Source: Campylobacter volucris (GTDB taxonomy: Bacteria > Campylobacterota > Campylobacteria > Campylobacterales > Campylobacteraceae). From it: DNA of 64,000 nucleotides. The notes beneath the pieces were generated by a model. That model saw only the letters and a list, made by a program, of their open reading frames with translations, did no database searches and was not told the origin of the DNA. How positions within the stretch are numbered: position 1 is the first letter of the stretch; the number at the start of each line of letters is the position of its first letter. The stretch lies in the NCBI RefSeq assembly GCF_008245045.1, contig NZ_CP043428.1, forward strand, positions 682,001 to 746,000, read 5' to 3'. Shown here piece by piece: positions 8,747-16,597 of this stretch. The translations under genes and the position numbers were made by a program.

Positions 8747-9688
8747 ATGAATATTTCAAATTTTTGCGAGTTAATCAATGCTAAAATTTTAAATTATGGA
8801 GCAACTTCAAGTGTTTATGATTTTAGTATTGATTTAAATCATATTAAGCCCGCAAGTGTTTTTTTTGCAAGAAATATTGAACAAATTGATTATGCTATAA
8901 AGCTTGGAGCTTATGTTATAGTAAGTAAAGAAAATACTAATATAAATGACAAAGAAGTATTTTATCTTCAAGTAGATGATTTAGAAGAAGCGATTTTTAG
9001 ATTTTTTAGATTTTTAATCCAAGAAAAATCGTGTAAATTTTTATTTTGCTCTAGTGTAGAGTTAAAATTTGCTCCAGCTTTTGGGTTTAAGGTTTTACAA
9101 GGAGATATTTTTTTAGATTTTTATACTTTAAAAAATTCCAAAGAAAATATTTTATTTTGTTTAGATGATGAGAATTATATTTTAAAATTAAGTCCTAATT
9201 ATCTTTCTTTGCAAAAAAATCCTTATGAAGTATTGGGTAAAAAATCCTTATTTTATACTAGTTTGCTTTGTAAAAATTTGTATTTTAAAGATTTAAAATT
9301 TGCCTTTTTTTATGCTGATATTTTTGCGAGTTATATTCGTTTTATAGAAGATCATCAGTTTCATTTTTCTTTTAATGATAAAAAATTAGAGCTTTTTGAT
9401 GCGTATTTTTTAGACAATAAAAATCAAATTTGTGCTTTTGGAACAAGTTCTAGAGTGATTTTACTCGTAGAAGATGAAAAACATTTTTCTTTTATAGCTG
9501 ATAAAATTCAAGATTTGAAAGAATTTAAAATAGCGTTAAAAAATTCTTTATTTTGTGATTTTTCATATGCAAATTTAGAAGATTTGAAAAAAAATATGAA
9601 TTTTAAATATTGCCTTATCAATGAAAATAAAGAAGAATTTTTAAATGTATTTTTACCAAAAGATAAAGATTATTCTTTGTTTGATTAA
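8747..9688 (+). CDS. Conserved hypothetical with MurF-like N-terminal domain (Cj0837c-like)
   Basis: This 313-residue protein starts 1 nt after the metG stop. The first ~90 residues read like the N-terminal substrate-binding domain of Mur ligases: 'DLNHIKPASVFFARN', then 'AIKLGAYVIVSKEN', then 'EVFYLQVDDLEEAI'. They match the MurF/MurE pattern 'DSR.V.PG.lFvA...AI..GA..vV...V.D...A'. The following ~220 residues contain no GTxGKT P-loop, so it cannot be an active ligase. The function is unknown; a UDP-muramyl-peptide-binding or regulatory role is inference only. Confidence 0.7.
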   Translation: MNISNFCELINAKILNYGATSSVYDFSIDLNHIKPASVFFARNIEQIDYAIKLGAYVIVSKENTNINDKEVFYLQVDDLEEAIFRFFRFLIQEKSCKFLFCSSVELKFAPAFGFKVLQGDIFLDFYTLKNSKENILFCLDDENYILKLSPNYLSLQKNPYEVLGKKSLFYTSLLCKNLYFKDLKFAFFYADIFASYIRFIEDHQFHFSFNDKKLELFDAYFLDNKNQICAFGTSSRVILLVEDEKHFSFIADKIQDLKEFKIALKNSLFCDFSYANLEDLKKNMNFKYCLINENKEEFLNVFLPKDKDYSLFD

Positions 9689-9763
9689 AATTATTTAATG
9701 ATAACTTTTATTAACTTTAAAAATATATATTAACGCCTTACATTTTAATGATAAAGGAAAAAT

Positions 9764-10507
9764 ATGAAAAAAATATTATTTTTAAGTCTTTTTGCGGCTG
9801 CAGCTTTAAATGCTGAAATTTTAGTTTATGGTCCAGGCGGTCCTGCTCCAGTTTTAAAAGAATTGGCCAAAAATTTTGAAGAAAAAACTGGAGAAAAAGT
9901 TGTAGTTACAGCTGGTCCAACTTCTAAATGGATGAAAAAAGCTAAAAAAGATGCTGATATTATTTTTTCAGGTAATACTTCAATGATGGATGGTTTTATC
10001 AAAGCTATGCCTGAGCAAATTAAAATTGATGATGTACAAGTTTTAAATGCTAGAGGTTCAGGGATGATAGTAAGAGCTGATAATCCTAAAAACATCAAAA
10101 AATTTGAAGATCTTTTAAAAGATGGTGTTAATGTTATGGTTGTTGATGGAGCAGGGCAAGTTGGTCTTTATGAAGATATGGCTTTAAAAACTGGTAAAGT
10201 AGAAAATTTAGAAAAGCTTAGAAAAAACATTAAAGTATATGCTAAAAATTCAAAAGCAGCAGTAGATGAGTGGAAAAATAATAAAAATATAGACGCTTTG
10301 ATTATTTGGACTCATTGGATTAAAGCAGTAGGTGAAAAAGAAAACAAATTCATCAAAGCAGATAAAAATGCTATTATTTATAGAGCAGCTGAGATAGTTC
10401 CAACAGCAAAAGGGTTAAAAAATGAAAAAGTTGCTGAATTTATCAAATTTACACAAAGCAAAGAAGCTCAAAAAATATGGAAACAAGAAGGATGGATAGC
10501 TAAGTAA
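9764..10507 (+). CDS. Periplasmic substrate-binding protein, AcfC/ModA-like
   Basis: The 247-residue protein has a signal peptide (residues 1-17, ending 'AALNA') and a type II binding-protein fold. Characteristic stretches are 'ILVYGPGGPAPVLKELA', 'DIIFSGNTSMMDGF' and 'IIWTHWIKAV'. This pattern resembles AcfC (accessory colonization factor, an oxyanion-binding ModA relative) more than classical ModA. No ABC permease or ATPase gene lies next to it, so it may use a remote transporter or act alone. It is monocistronic and closed by a strong terminator. Confidence 0.75.
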   Translation: MKKILFLSLFAAAALNAEILVYGPGGPAPVLKELAKNFEEKTGEKVVVTAGPTSKWMKKAKKDADIIFSGNTSMMDGFIKAMPEQIKIDDVQVLNARGSGMIVRADNPKNIKKFEDLLKDGVNVMVVDGAGQVGLYEDMALKTGKVENLEKLRKNIKVYAKNSKAAVDEWKNNKNIDALIIWTHWIKAVGEKENKFIKADKNAIIYRAAEIVPTAKGLKNEKVAEFIKFTQSKEAQKIWKQEGWIAK

Positions 10508-10510
10508 TTA

Positions 10511-10539
10511 TTTTACAAGCGTTTTTAACGCTTGTAAAA
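10511..10539. terminator. Bidirectional terminator between acfC-like gene and yceI-like gene
   Basis: A 13-bp perfect stem, TTTTACAAGCGTT / AACGCTTGTAAAA, with a 3-nt loop lies between convergent genes. It has A/T flanks suitable for termination in either direction. Confidence 0.85.
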
Positions 10540-10540
10540 A

Positions 10541-11113
10541 TTATTTTTCGCTCATTTGAGTATCAATATTAATAGTGATTTCATCACCAAGTTTTAAAGT
10601 AGAAGTCTCAGATGCAAATTTAAAATCACTTCTTTTGATCTCTCCTTTAAGTGAAAAACCAACTTTTTCTTTTCCATTATCCATTTTAGCAACGCCACCA
10701 AATTCAGTATCTAAAACTATATCTTTTGAAACTCCAGCTATATTTAAAGTTCCATACATTTTACCTTTTTCATTAGAAATTTTCTCATATTTACTCATAG
10801 TAAAAGTCATTTCAGGATATTTTTTTGTTTTGAAAAAATCATCACCTTGTAAATGAGTATCTCTAGTTTGATTATCTGTGTCAATAGAAGAGATTTTTAC
10901 ATTAGCTTGAAGTTTGTTGAATTCAAAAGTATCGCTATTAAAATCTATATTTGCATCATAGTCTTTGAAGCTTCCGCTGATATTGCTAATTTGCAAGTGT
11001 TTGATTTTAAATCCAACACTAGAATGAGCCTTGTCGATACTAAAATCTTTAGCTATTGCATTTACACCTAATAAAGAAACAGCTAATATTGAGCTTAATA
11101 ATATTTTTTTCAT
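10541..11113 (-). CDS. YceI-family periplasmic protein
   Basis: The 190-residue protein has a signal peptide (MKKILLSSILAVSLLGVNAIA) and the YceI lipocalin-like beta-barrel pattern: 'FSIDKAHSSVGFKIKHL', 'THLQGDDFFKTKKYPEMTF' and the terminal 'LGDEITINI'. Family members bind long isoprenoid or polyisoprenoid lipids in the periplasm. Campylobacter homologues (Cj0420 type) are abundant secreted proteins. A good ribosome site (AAAGGA) precedes the ATG. Confidence 0.88.
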   Translation of the reverse strand: MKKILLSSILAVSLLGVNAIAKDFSIDKAHSSVGFKIKHLQISNISGSFKDYDANIDFNSDTFEFNKLQANVKISSIDTDNQTRDTHLQGDDFFKTKKYPEMTFTMSKYEKISNEKGKMYGTLNIAGVSKDIVLDTEFGGVAKMDNGKEKVGFSLKGEIKRSDFKFASETSTLKLGDEITINIDTQMSEK

Positions 11114-11178
11114 ATTTTTCCTTTAATTTAAAATTTTAAGTAATAAATTTTATTATGAAATTGTAAATAGTTAATGTC

Positions 11179-11844
11179 TTATTCATATTCAATTTCATCT
11201 TTAATGCCAATTTCATTAAAACCTTTTAATCTTAATAAGCAACTATCGCATTTTCCACAAGCTTTATCTTCTTTTTCATAGCATGACCAAGTGTATTTTA
11301 GTGCGACATTTTCTTGTATAGCTAATGCTACAATTTGTGCTTTACTTAGCTTGATTAATGGAGTTTTGATTTGAGTTTTGAAATTTTTACTTGTTCCACT
11401 ATTGATAAATTTATTTGCATCTTGTATAAAATTTTGAGAACAATCAGGATAACCACTGCTATCTTCTTGCACAACTCCTATAAAAATACTCTCGCAATTT
11501 TCTTTTTCAGCAATTGCTCCAGCTATGGATAAAAATATACCATTTCTAAAAGGCACATAGGTATTTGGAAGTTCATTTTTGTGAAGTTCATTTTTAGGAA
11601 TAGTAAGATTAAAATCGGTTAAAGAATTATTTCCAATATCTGCGATAAATGAAACATCTAATATATATTTATTTTTAACATCTAATTCTTTACAAATTTT
11701 TTCAAAGCATTCTCTTTCTTTACGCATAGTTCGTTGATTGTAATCAAAATGCAAGGCAATAATGTCATATTTTTCTTTTTTAGCTAGATACGCACAAAGA
11801 GTACTATCCATCCCACCGCTTATTATACATAAAGCTTTTTTCAT
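11179..11844 (-). CDS. queC: 7-cyano-7-deazaguanine synthase QueC
   Basis: The protein has 221 residues from the ATG at 11844, supported by AAGGA upstream. A longer frame to 11955 would overlap ybeY and add a non-conserved, Phe/Leu-rich extension, so it is rejected. The PP-loop '[16 protein letters not shown]' is at the N-terminus, and a zinc site 'WSCY...[10 protein letters not shown]' is at the C-terminus. QueC converts 7-carboxy-7-deazaguanine to preQ0 in queuosine tRNA modification. No other que gene is adjacent. Confidence 0.93.
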   Translation of the reverse strand: MKKALCIISGGMDSTLCAYLAKKEKYDIIALHFDYNQRTMRKERECFEKICKELDVKNKYILDVSFIADIGNNSLTDFNLTIPKNELHKNELPNTYVPFRNGIFLSIAGAIAEKENCESIFIGVVQEDSSGYPDCSQNFIQDANKFINSGTSKNFKTQIKTPLIKLSKAQIVALAIQENVALKYTWSCYEKEDKACGKCDSCLLRLKGFNEIGIKDEIEYE

Positions 11845-11866
11845 ATTTTTCCTTAGTAAAATTTGA

Positions 11867-11883
11867 TATAATTTGAAATTATA
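11867..11883. promoter_or_regulatory. Divergent -10 boxes for ybeY and queC
   Basis: The plus-strand TATAAT at 11867-11872 lies 28 nt before the ybeY start. The minus-strand TATAAT at 11883-11878 lies 33 nt before the queC start. The two boxes sit almost back to back in a 56-nt gap, so the promoters probably compete. Confidence 0.55.
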
Positions 11884-11900
11884 AAAACAAAAGGATAATA

Positions 11901-12314
11901 ATGATTTTGTGCGAAGAAGAAATTGATATTTCTTTTCTTGAAAAAATTGCTTCAAAGATCAGTAATGCTGATGTAGAGCTTGTATTTGTTGATAAAATAA
12001 CTATGCATAAAATCAATTTAAAACAAAGAGGTATTGATAAAAGTACAGATGTACTTTCTTTTCCTTTAGAGCCAAATTTTAATAATTTATTAGGTTCTAT
12101 TGTGATTAATTTGGATGAAGTTAAAACCAAGGCTTTGGAATTTAATCACACTCAAGATGAAGAAATTGCATTATTATTTATACATGCTATGCTTCATTTA
12201 TTAGGCTATGATCATGAAGTAGATCAAGGTCAAATGAGAGAAAAGGAAAAAGAGTTGATTGGATTTTTCAAACTTCCACCAAGTTTGATAATAAGGACAC
12301 AAAAAGGAGAGTAG
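11901..12314 (+). CDS. ybeY: Endoribonuclease YbeY
   Basis: The 137-residue protein has the family signature HxxxHxxxxxH as '[11 protein letters not shown]' near residues 94-104, which coordinates the catalytic zinc. YbeY acts in 16S rRNA 3' maturation and 70S quality control. The N-terminal half keeps the conserved '[18 protein letters not shown]' stretch. It starts after a consensus -10 box and is followed 4 nt later by the DUF3298 gene. Confidence 0.92.
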   Translation: MILCEEEIDISFLEKIASKISNADVELVFVDKITMHKINLKQRGIDKSTDVLSFPLEPNFNNLLGSIVINLDEVKTKALEFNHTQDEEIALLFIHAMLHLLGYDHEVDQGQMREKEKELIGFFKLPPSLIIRTQKGE

Positions 12315-12318
12315 GGTA

Positions 12319-13281
12319 ATGAAAAAAGTATTTTTAGGTTTTATTTTATGCGCTAGTAGTATTTTTGCATATGAAGAAAATGTATTTAATGTACAAATAC
12401 TTCAATCAAAACAATTGTATATATCTTTATATGAATCACAAAAAAGCAATACAAGCTATGGTTTTATTGAAGATAAAAATAGTAGTTATAGTTTTTGGGG
12501 TAGTGCGAAAAATGCAAAATATATTATAGAAGCATCTAATTTTGGAAGTTGTGCGATTGAAAACACTTCAAAGGAAGATTTTCAAGCCTTATGCAAAATA
12601 AATGAAAAAAACGAAAATTTTGTTTTTAAAAAAGATGATATAAAGGCAAAAATTTATCAACTTACTTTAAAAGATAAAATGACTTCTAAAGAAAATAAAG
12701 ATATAGAATTTGAATTTGTTGATTCTTTGGTGTTTATTGACACTAAAAATCAAAAATTACAAAAAATCATAGATGATTTTAATGAAAATTTAGACAAAAA
12801 ATCTCTTAAAGAAAAACTTGCTCAAGCAAATGAAAAATGGCGTAATGAAGCTATAAGTTCTAATGAAAATTTAAATCAAAGTTATATATTTTACTATGAT
12901 GAAAAAATTATTTCATTGGGTAAAAGTATTTATGAATACAAAGGCGGAGCTCACGGAATAACAAAAATTCAAAGAAAAACTTATGATATTGATAGTATGA
13001 AATTAATCCACCTAAAAAATGAATTAAAAATCGAAAATGATGAATTTATTAATTTAATCAAATCAAAGCTTTTAAAAGAGCATGATAAAAATGAGTTTTT
13101 TAATATAGATGAATTTAAAATGAGTGAAATTTTTGAAGTTAGACAAAATGGTTTGATATTTATTTGGGAACCTTATGAGATAGCACCTTATTCTAGTGGT
13201 GTTATAGAACTTTTTATTTCTTATGAAGAATTAAAACCTTTTTGGAGAGCTAATTCTAAACTAGCCTATTTGAGCTTATAA
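12319..13281 (+). CDS. Exported DUF3298/RsiV-like domain protein
   Basis: The 320-residue protein starts with a signal peptide (MKKVFLGFILCASSIFA). The C-terminal half carries the hallmarks of DUF3298: 'YEYKGGAHGITKIQRKTYDI' and 'WEPYEIAPYSSGVIELFISY'. Related domains occur in RsiV, which binds lysozyme, and in many uncharacterised envelope proteins. The N-terminal ~130 residues are lineage-specific. It is probably co-transcribed with ybeY and ends inside a strong bidirectional terminator. Confidence 0.75.
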   Translation: MKKVFLGFILCASSIFAYEENVFNVQILQSKQLYISLYESQKSNTSYGFIEDKNSSYSFWGSAKNAKYIIEASNFGSCAIENTSKEDFQALCKINEKNENFVFKKDDIKAKIYQLTLKDKMTSKENKDIEFEFVDSLVFIDTKNQKLQKIIDDFNENLDKKSLKEKLAQANEKWRNEAISSNENLNQSYIFYYDEKIISLGKSIYEYKGGAHGITKIQRKTYDIDSMKLIHLKNELKIENDEFINLIKSKLLKEHDKNEFFNIDEFKMSEIFEVRQNGLIFIWEPYEIAPYSSGVIELFISYEELKPFWRANSKLAYLSL

Positions 13282-13292
13282 AATAAGCTCAA
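13270..13292. terminator. Bidirectional terminator overlapping both stop codons
   Basis: A perfect 10-bp stem, TTGAGCTTAT / ATAAGCTCAA, with an AAA loop. The hairpin contains the stop codon of the DUF3298 gene and reaches the stop of the convergent PepSY-like gene. Confidence 0.75.
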
Positions 13293-13702
13293 TCATCGTA
13301 TTTTTGTCTTAAAATAATTCCATTATCATCAATATATAATTTTATTTCATTATTGAGTTTTATTTTATAATGAGAAATTTTTCTTTCAACTTCAATAACA
13401 GAAGCATTAGGGTGAGTATTTTTGATGGTATTTTGTACAGGTATAGGTAAAATACTAATGTTTAAGGCTCTGTGATTTTCAGCTTCTTTAAGTTTGCTAT
13501 TTAGAAAAAATTCAAGCTCGCTACCATCGCTTAAATATATTTCATAAGAATGACTATCTTGCTCGACCAATCCTATTGTCGCACCAGGAAAATGTTCTTG
13601 TATAAATTTTTTAATATCCACAGGAAGAGAATCAGGAGATATTACTATGCCAGCATTTAAAAGATTAAAGCTTAAAAAAAATATCAAAATTAGTTTTTTC
13701 AT
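13289..13702 (-). CDS. Secreted PepSY-like (DUF2874-type) protein, copy 2
   Basis: A 137-residue paralogue of the protein at 1071-1493, with signal peptide MKKLILIFFLSFNLLNA. Shared signatures are 'SHSYEIYLSDGSELEFFL', 'IKNTHPNASVIEVERKI' and 'HYKIKLNNEIKLYIDDNG', corresponding to those of copy 1. It is monocistronic, with a terminator at the 3' end and its own promoter bearing a TACAC-N6-TTCAC repeat. Substrate or partner is unknown. The pair is probably co-regulated. Confidence 0.82.
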   Translation of the reverse strand: MKKLILIFFLSFNLLNAGIVISPDSLPVDIKKFIQEHFPGATIGLVEQDSHSYEIYLSDGSELEFFLNSKLKEAENHRALNISILPIPVQNTIKNTHPNASVIEVERKISHYKIKLNNEIKLYIDDNGIILRQKYDD

Positions 13703-13731
13703 TTTTTAACCTTATTTTAGTTTTTGCCGAT

Positions 13732-13763
13732 ATTATATTAATTAAATGTGAATTTTGTGTGTA
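13732..13763 (-). promoter_or_regulatory. Promoter with DccR-box-like repeat upstream of PepSY-like copy 2
   Basis: On the minus strand TACAC-N6-TTCAC (13763-13748) is followed after exactly 10 nt by a perfect TATAAT (13737-13732). Copy 1 has the same arrangement, with one mismatch fewer in the repeat and a weaker -10. Confidence 0.6.
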
Positions 13764-13800
13764 AATTATTTTAAAAAGCTTATAAAAGGTAGCTTTGGTT

Positions 13801-14325
13801 ATGGTCGTTTATTTTTTAATAGCGCTAAATTTTATGATATTTGTATATGCAAATTATCTTAGTTCTTTTAATATAGATCTTCTTTTAGGTTTGAATTTAT
13901 TCTTTTTTGATTCTTTTTATTGGCAAGTTTTAAGCTCGATGTTTATGCATGGTAATTGGACACATTTGATATTAAATATGATAGTTTTGTATCAATTTGG
14001 ACTTTTATTAGAAAATTATTTAGGTTGGTTGAAATTTACACTCTTGTATTTGGTGGGTGGGGTGTTTTGCTCTTTATTGAGTGTTTTTTATTTGTATTTA
14101 ACCTATAATGGGACTTTGGTAAATTTAGTTGGAGCTAGTGGTGCAATCTTTGTTTTAATGGGTTTTTATGCATTTTTAGATAAAAGTGCTACAAAAGGAT
14201 TGATTATAGCAGGATTACTTATGAGCTTTGTGCCTATTTTCATGGGTGTTAATGTTGCTTGGTATTCACATATTTTTGGTTTTATATGCGGATATATATT
14301 TGCTAAATTTAAGATTATCAAATGA
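13801..14325 (+). CDS. Rhomboid-family intramembrane serine protease
   Basis: A ~174-residue, six-helix membrane protein with the rhomboid dyad: Ser in 'GASGAIFVLMG' and His in 'WYSHIFGFICG'. The L1-loop and helix-2 motif 'MFMHGNWTHLILNM' is also present. Rhomboids cleave transmembrane substrates within the membrane; the substrate is unknown here. The start could be this ATG or a TTG at 13795; AAAAGG at 13784-13789 fits either. The stop overlaps the start of the phosphatase gene (ATGA), a pairing also known in C. jejuni (Cj1003c/Cj1002c). Confidence 0.88.
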   Translation: MVVYFLIALNFMIFVYANYLSSFNIDLLLGLNLFFFDSFYWQVLSSMFMHGNWTHLILNMIVLYQFGLLLENYLGWLKFTLLYLVGGVFCSLLSVFYLYLTYNGTLVNLVGASGAIFVLMGFYAFLDKSATKGLIIAGLLMSFVPIFMGVNVAWYSHIFGFICGYIFAKFKIIK

Positions 14326-14810
14326 AATATATTTATCTTATAAGACACGCAAAAGCCCAAAAAGATCCCAAAACAGAAGATTTACAAAGAGATTTAAGCT
14401 CTAGCGGTAAAGAAGATTTAAAAACCATGTGCTCTAGGCTTAAAACATTGAATTTTCAAGCTGAATGTATCTTTTCATCTCCAGCTAAAAGGTGTATAAA
14501 AACCGCACAAAAACTTTGTAAAACTTTTGATATAAAAGAAAAAGATATTTTCATAGAACAAAGCTTTTATCAACACAATATAACTGAAATTTTAAATTTT
14601 ATAAGCTCACTGCAAAAGAGTAGGGTGGTGTTTATAATGCATAATCCTATACTTATACAATTATGTGAGTATCTTGCTTTGATTGATATAGATAATTTTC
14701 CAACTTCATCGATCATGTGTTTGAAATTTGATGTTTGTTCTTTTAAAGATATAAAAGAGCAAAGCGGAGAGCTTGTTTTTTTTGATTATCCAAAGAGTAA
14801 AAATGATTAA
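14322..14810 (+). CDS. SixA-like phosphohistidine phosphatase
   Basis: A 162-residue member of the histidine phosphatase superfamily with catalytic 'LIRHAKA' at the N-terminus, 'IFSSPAKRCIKTAQ' and the second catalytic His in 'VVFIMHNPIL'. SixA acts on phosphohistidine in phosphorelay or PTS proteins. The Campylobacter substrate is not established, and a general small-molecule phosphatase is possible. It is translationally coupled to the rhomboid gene. Confidence 0.85.
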   Translation: MKYIYLIRHAKAQKDPKTEDLQRDLSSSGKEDLKTMCSRLKTLNFQAECIFSSPAKRCIKTAQKLCKTFDIKEKDIFIEQSFYQHNITEILNFISSLQKSRVVFIMHNPILIQLCEYLALIDIDNFPTSSIMCLKFDVCSFKDIKEQSGELVFFDYPKSKND

Positions 14811-15186
14811 TTTATAAAATAAAAATTTACTTAAACTTGTATATATTTATAAACTCACATAAATATTTGTAAAACTTGCAAAAATATTTTTCAAAGAATT
14901 ATCATTATTTTTTTGTGGATAAGTTGTTTTAATACAAAAGTTAAAATGCTTTAAATACCTATATATTAGTATTTTTATAAGATGGTATATTTATAAGAAT
15001 ATAGTAAAATATAAAAGTTTGAAAATTATAGTTTTCAATATAAAATATATAAAATTTCAAGATTTTACCATTAGTCATATAATTTTATGTATATATTAAG
15101 TTTTATTTAAAATATTTTTTTATTAGATAAATTGCTTAAAATTTAAAGTTTTTATGCATTTGGATATAAAATATTAATTTGAGTAA
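14811..15186. other. AT-rich intergenic region upstream of xerH
   Basis: These 376 bases hold no convincing ORF. They are almost entirely A/T and contain many ATATAAAATAT-like runs, one isolated DnaA-box match (TGTGGATAA, 14914-14922), and a dif-like inverted repeat at 15019-15038 reported separately. Confidence 0.7.
15019..15038. other. Candidate difH chromosome-dimer resolution site
   Basis: TTGAAAA-TTATAG-TTTTCAA is a perfect 7-bp inverted repeat around a 6-bp centre, the architecture expected for tyrosine recombinase core sites. It lies about 440 nt upstream of xerH. As I recall, epsilonproteobacterial difH sites have TGAAAA...TTTTCA-type arms and lie close to xerH. The identification is by architecture and location only. 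Confidence 0.5.
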
Positions 15187-15381
15187 TTATTTGGATTTTA
15201 TGATTAATCTTGAAAGTTGTTTTGCTAAAAGCATGGCACTATTTTCATCTTGAGAAAGTTTTTTCATATTGTTTTTAAATTCATAAAGTCTTTTTTCTTG
15301 TGCAAAATCAGTTTTAGTAATGCTATTTTGTTTTAAAGTGTTATTTTGTTTAGTTTGTGGAGTTTTTTTCTTAAAAAACAT
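15187..15381 (-). CDS. Small basic hypothetical protein
   Basis: This 64-residue, Lys/Gln-rich soluble protein has no recognised domain. A short N-terminal 'MFFKKKTPQTKQ' is followed by a predicted helical C-terminal half. An extended -10 box (CTATAAT, minus strand, 15413-15408) lies 27 nt upstream of the start and a weak TAGGG site precedes the ATG, so expression is plausible. It is divergent from xerH. It could be a genuine small gene or a chance ORF in an AT-rich gap. Confidence 0.5.
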   Translation of the reverse strand: MFFKKKTPQTKQNNTLKQNSITKTDFAQEKRLYEFKNNMKKLSQDENSAMLLAKQLSRLIIKSK

Positions 15382-15407
15382 AATTATGCCCTATTTTGTT
15401 TTTTAAC

Positions 15408-15413
15408 ATTATA
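15408..15413 (-). promoter_or_regulatory. -10 box for the small basic protein
   Basis: A minus-strand TATAAT preceded by CTAGC, 27 nt upstream of the ORF start at 15381. No clear -35 is seen. Confidence 0.45.
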
Positions 15414-15481
15414 GCTAGATAATTTTAAGTAAGATTTATTTATAATTTTTTAAGCTGTTTTGAAAGTTTTGGAGATTGAAA

Positions 15482-16549
15482 ATGAAATATCCACTAGATT
15501 GTGAAGAAAGTTTTGAAAAATCATTTTTATTTTGGCTTGGTAGATATGTCAAATTTAAACTTAATTCTTTGTCTAATAAAGAATTAAAAGACCCTCAAGC
15601 TTTAGCTTTGATTAACTTATCTTTAAGCAAAGGCGTTAAAAACATACAAGAGCTTGACGCTTATGTAAAAAAAGCTAGAAATGCAGGACTTAATGGTGTA
15701 AGTACTTATTTTAATCCTTTAAAAAAGCTTTTTGAATATTTGATGTTTTATAAACTTTATTCACTAAAACAAATAGATGAAGAACTTTTGGTGGAAATTT
15801 TAGCAAGTATTAGCGCTTCATTGTCTGATGCTAGTAAGAAAAACTATCGTATTGCAGTGATTAACTTTTTTGCATTTTTAGATAAACAAAATGAAGAAGA
15901 AAATAAAGCTCATATTTTTGATATAAATCTTAAAAATTGGAGTGGTATAAGCGGACTTAAGGGTGTGAAGTTGCCTGAATATATGAGCGAAGAAGAGGTG
16001 GGTAAATTTTTAGATGCTATTGATGAGATTGATTTTAAAAATAATACCATTCGTAATCGCTTGATTATAAAAATTATCATTTTTACAGGAATTCGAGTTA
16101 GTGAGGCTATTAATATAAAATTAAAAGATATTAATGAAGAAAATGATCTTTATATCATACGCATTAGAGCTAAAGGGAATAAATACCGCGTTGTGATGAT
16201 AAAAAAAGAGCTTATAGAACACCTTTTAAAAGATGTAAAAGTAAATTATCTTTCACAAGATGGACTTTTATTTGTAAATCGCAATGGCAAAGCTTTAACC
16301 CAAGCTTATGTTTCTCGTATAGTAGAGCAAATTTTATTTAAAGCAGGTATTCGCAAGCAAAAAAATGGAGCTCATATGCTAAGACATACTTTTGCCACCC
16401 TACTCTATAAAAAACAAAAAGATTTGATTTTAGTTCAAGAAGCATTAGGTCATGCTAGTTTAAATACTTCAAGAATTTATACTCATTTTGATAATGAAAA
16501 ATTAAAACTAGCCGCAGAAGTGGCTAAAAAACTTCACGATAAAACTTAA
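15482..16549 (+). CDS. xerH: Tyrosine recombinase XerH
   Basis: A 355-residue integrase-family recombinase. The ATG at 15482 is preferred over the TTG at 15476 because GGAG at 15471-15474 is 7 nt from the ATG and only 1 nt from the TTG. The N-terminal core-binding domain spans residues ~60-155. The catalytic domain shows 'GIRVSEAINIKL' (Arg), 'HMLRHTFATLLY' (His-x-x-Arg), 'LGHASLNTSRIYTHF' (His and nucleophilic Tyr). XerH acts alone on difH to resolve chromosome dimers at cell division. Confidence 0.92.
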   Translation: MKYPLDCEESFEKSFLFWLGRYVKFKLNSLSNKELKDPQALALINLSLSKGVKNIQELDAYVKKARNAGLNGVSTYFNPLKKLFEYLMFYKLYSLKQIDEELLVEILASISASLSDASKKNYRIAVINFFAFLDKQNEEENKAHIFDINLKNWSGISGLKGVKLPEYMSEEEVGKFLDAIDEIDFKNNTIRNRLIIKIIIFTGIRVSEAINIKLKDINEENDLYIIRIRAKGNKYRVVMIKKELIEHLLKDVKVNYLSQDGLLFVNRNGKALTQAYVSRIVEQILFKAGIRKQKNGAHMLRHTFATLLYKKQKDLILVQEALGHASLNTSRIYTHFDNEKLKLAAEVAKKLHDKT

Positions 16550-16572
16550 ATTTTTAAAATTTATTCCGATTT
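16547..16572 (+). promoter_or_regulatory. Sigma-28 (FliA) promoter of the fspA-like gene
   Basis: TAAA (16547-16550), 16 nt, CGATTT (16567-16572) matches the Campylobacter sigma-28 pattern TAAA-N15/16-CGATWT. It begins at the xerH stop and lies 26 nt upstream of the fspA-like ATG. Confidence 0.7.
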
Positions 16573-16597
16573 TTACGGAAAATTTTTAAGGAAAATT

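Noticed and set aside
11845-11955. N-terminal extension of queC
   Set aside because: It overlaps the divergent ybeY, lacks a ribosome site, and the QueC P-loop normally lies within the first residues.
14914-14922. TGTGGATAA, an exact DnaA-box match in the AT-rich gap
   Set aside because: Only one copy is present and no dnaA, dnaN or cluster of boxes is nearby, so an origin is not supported; a single match is expected by chance.
16564-16580. TTCCG-N7-CGGAA inverted repeat after xerH
   Set aside because: The stem is short and lacks a T-run; the left arm is explained by the sigma-28 -10 element CGATTT.
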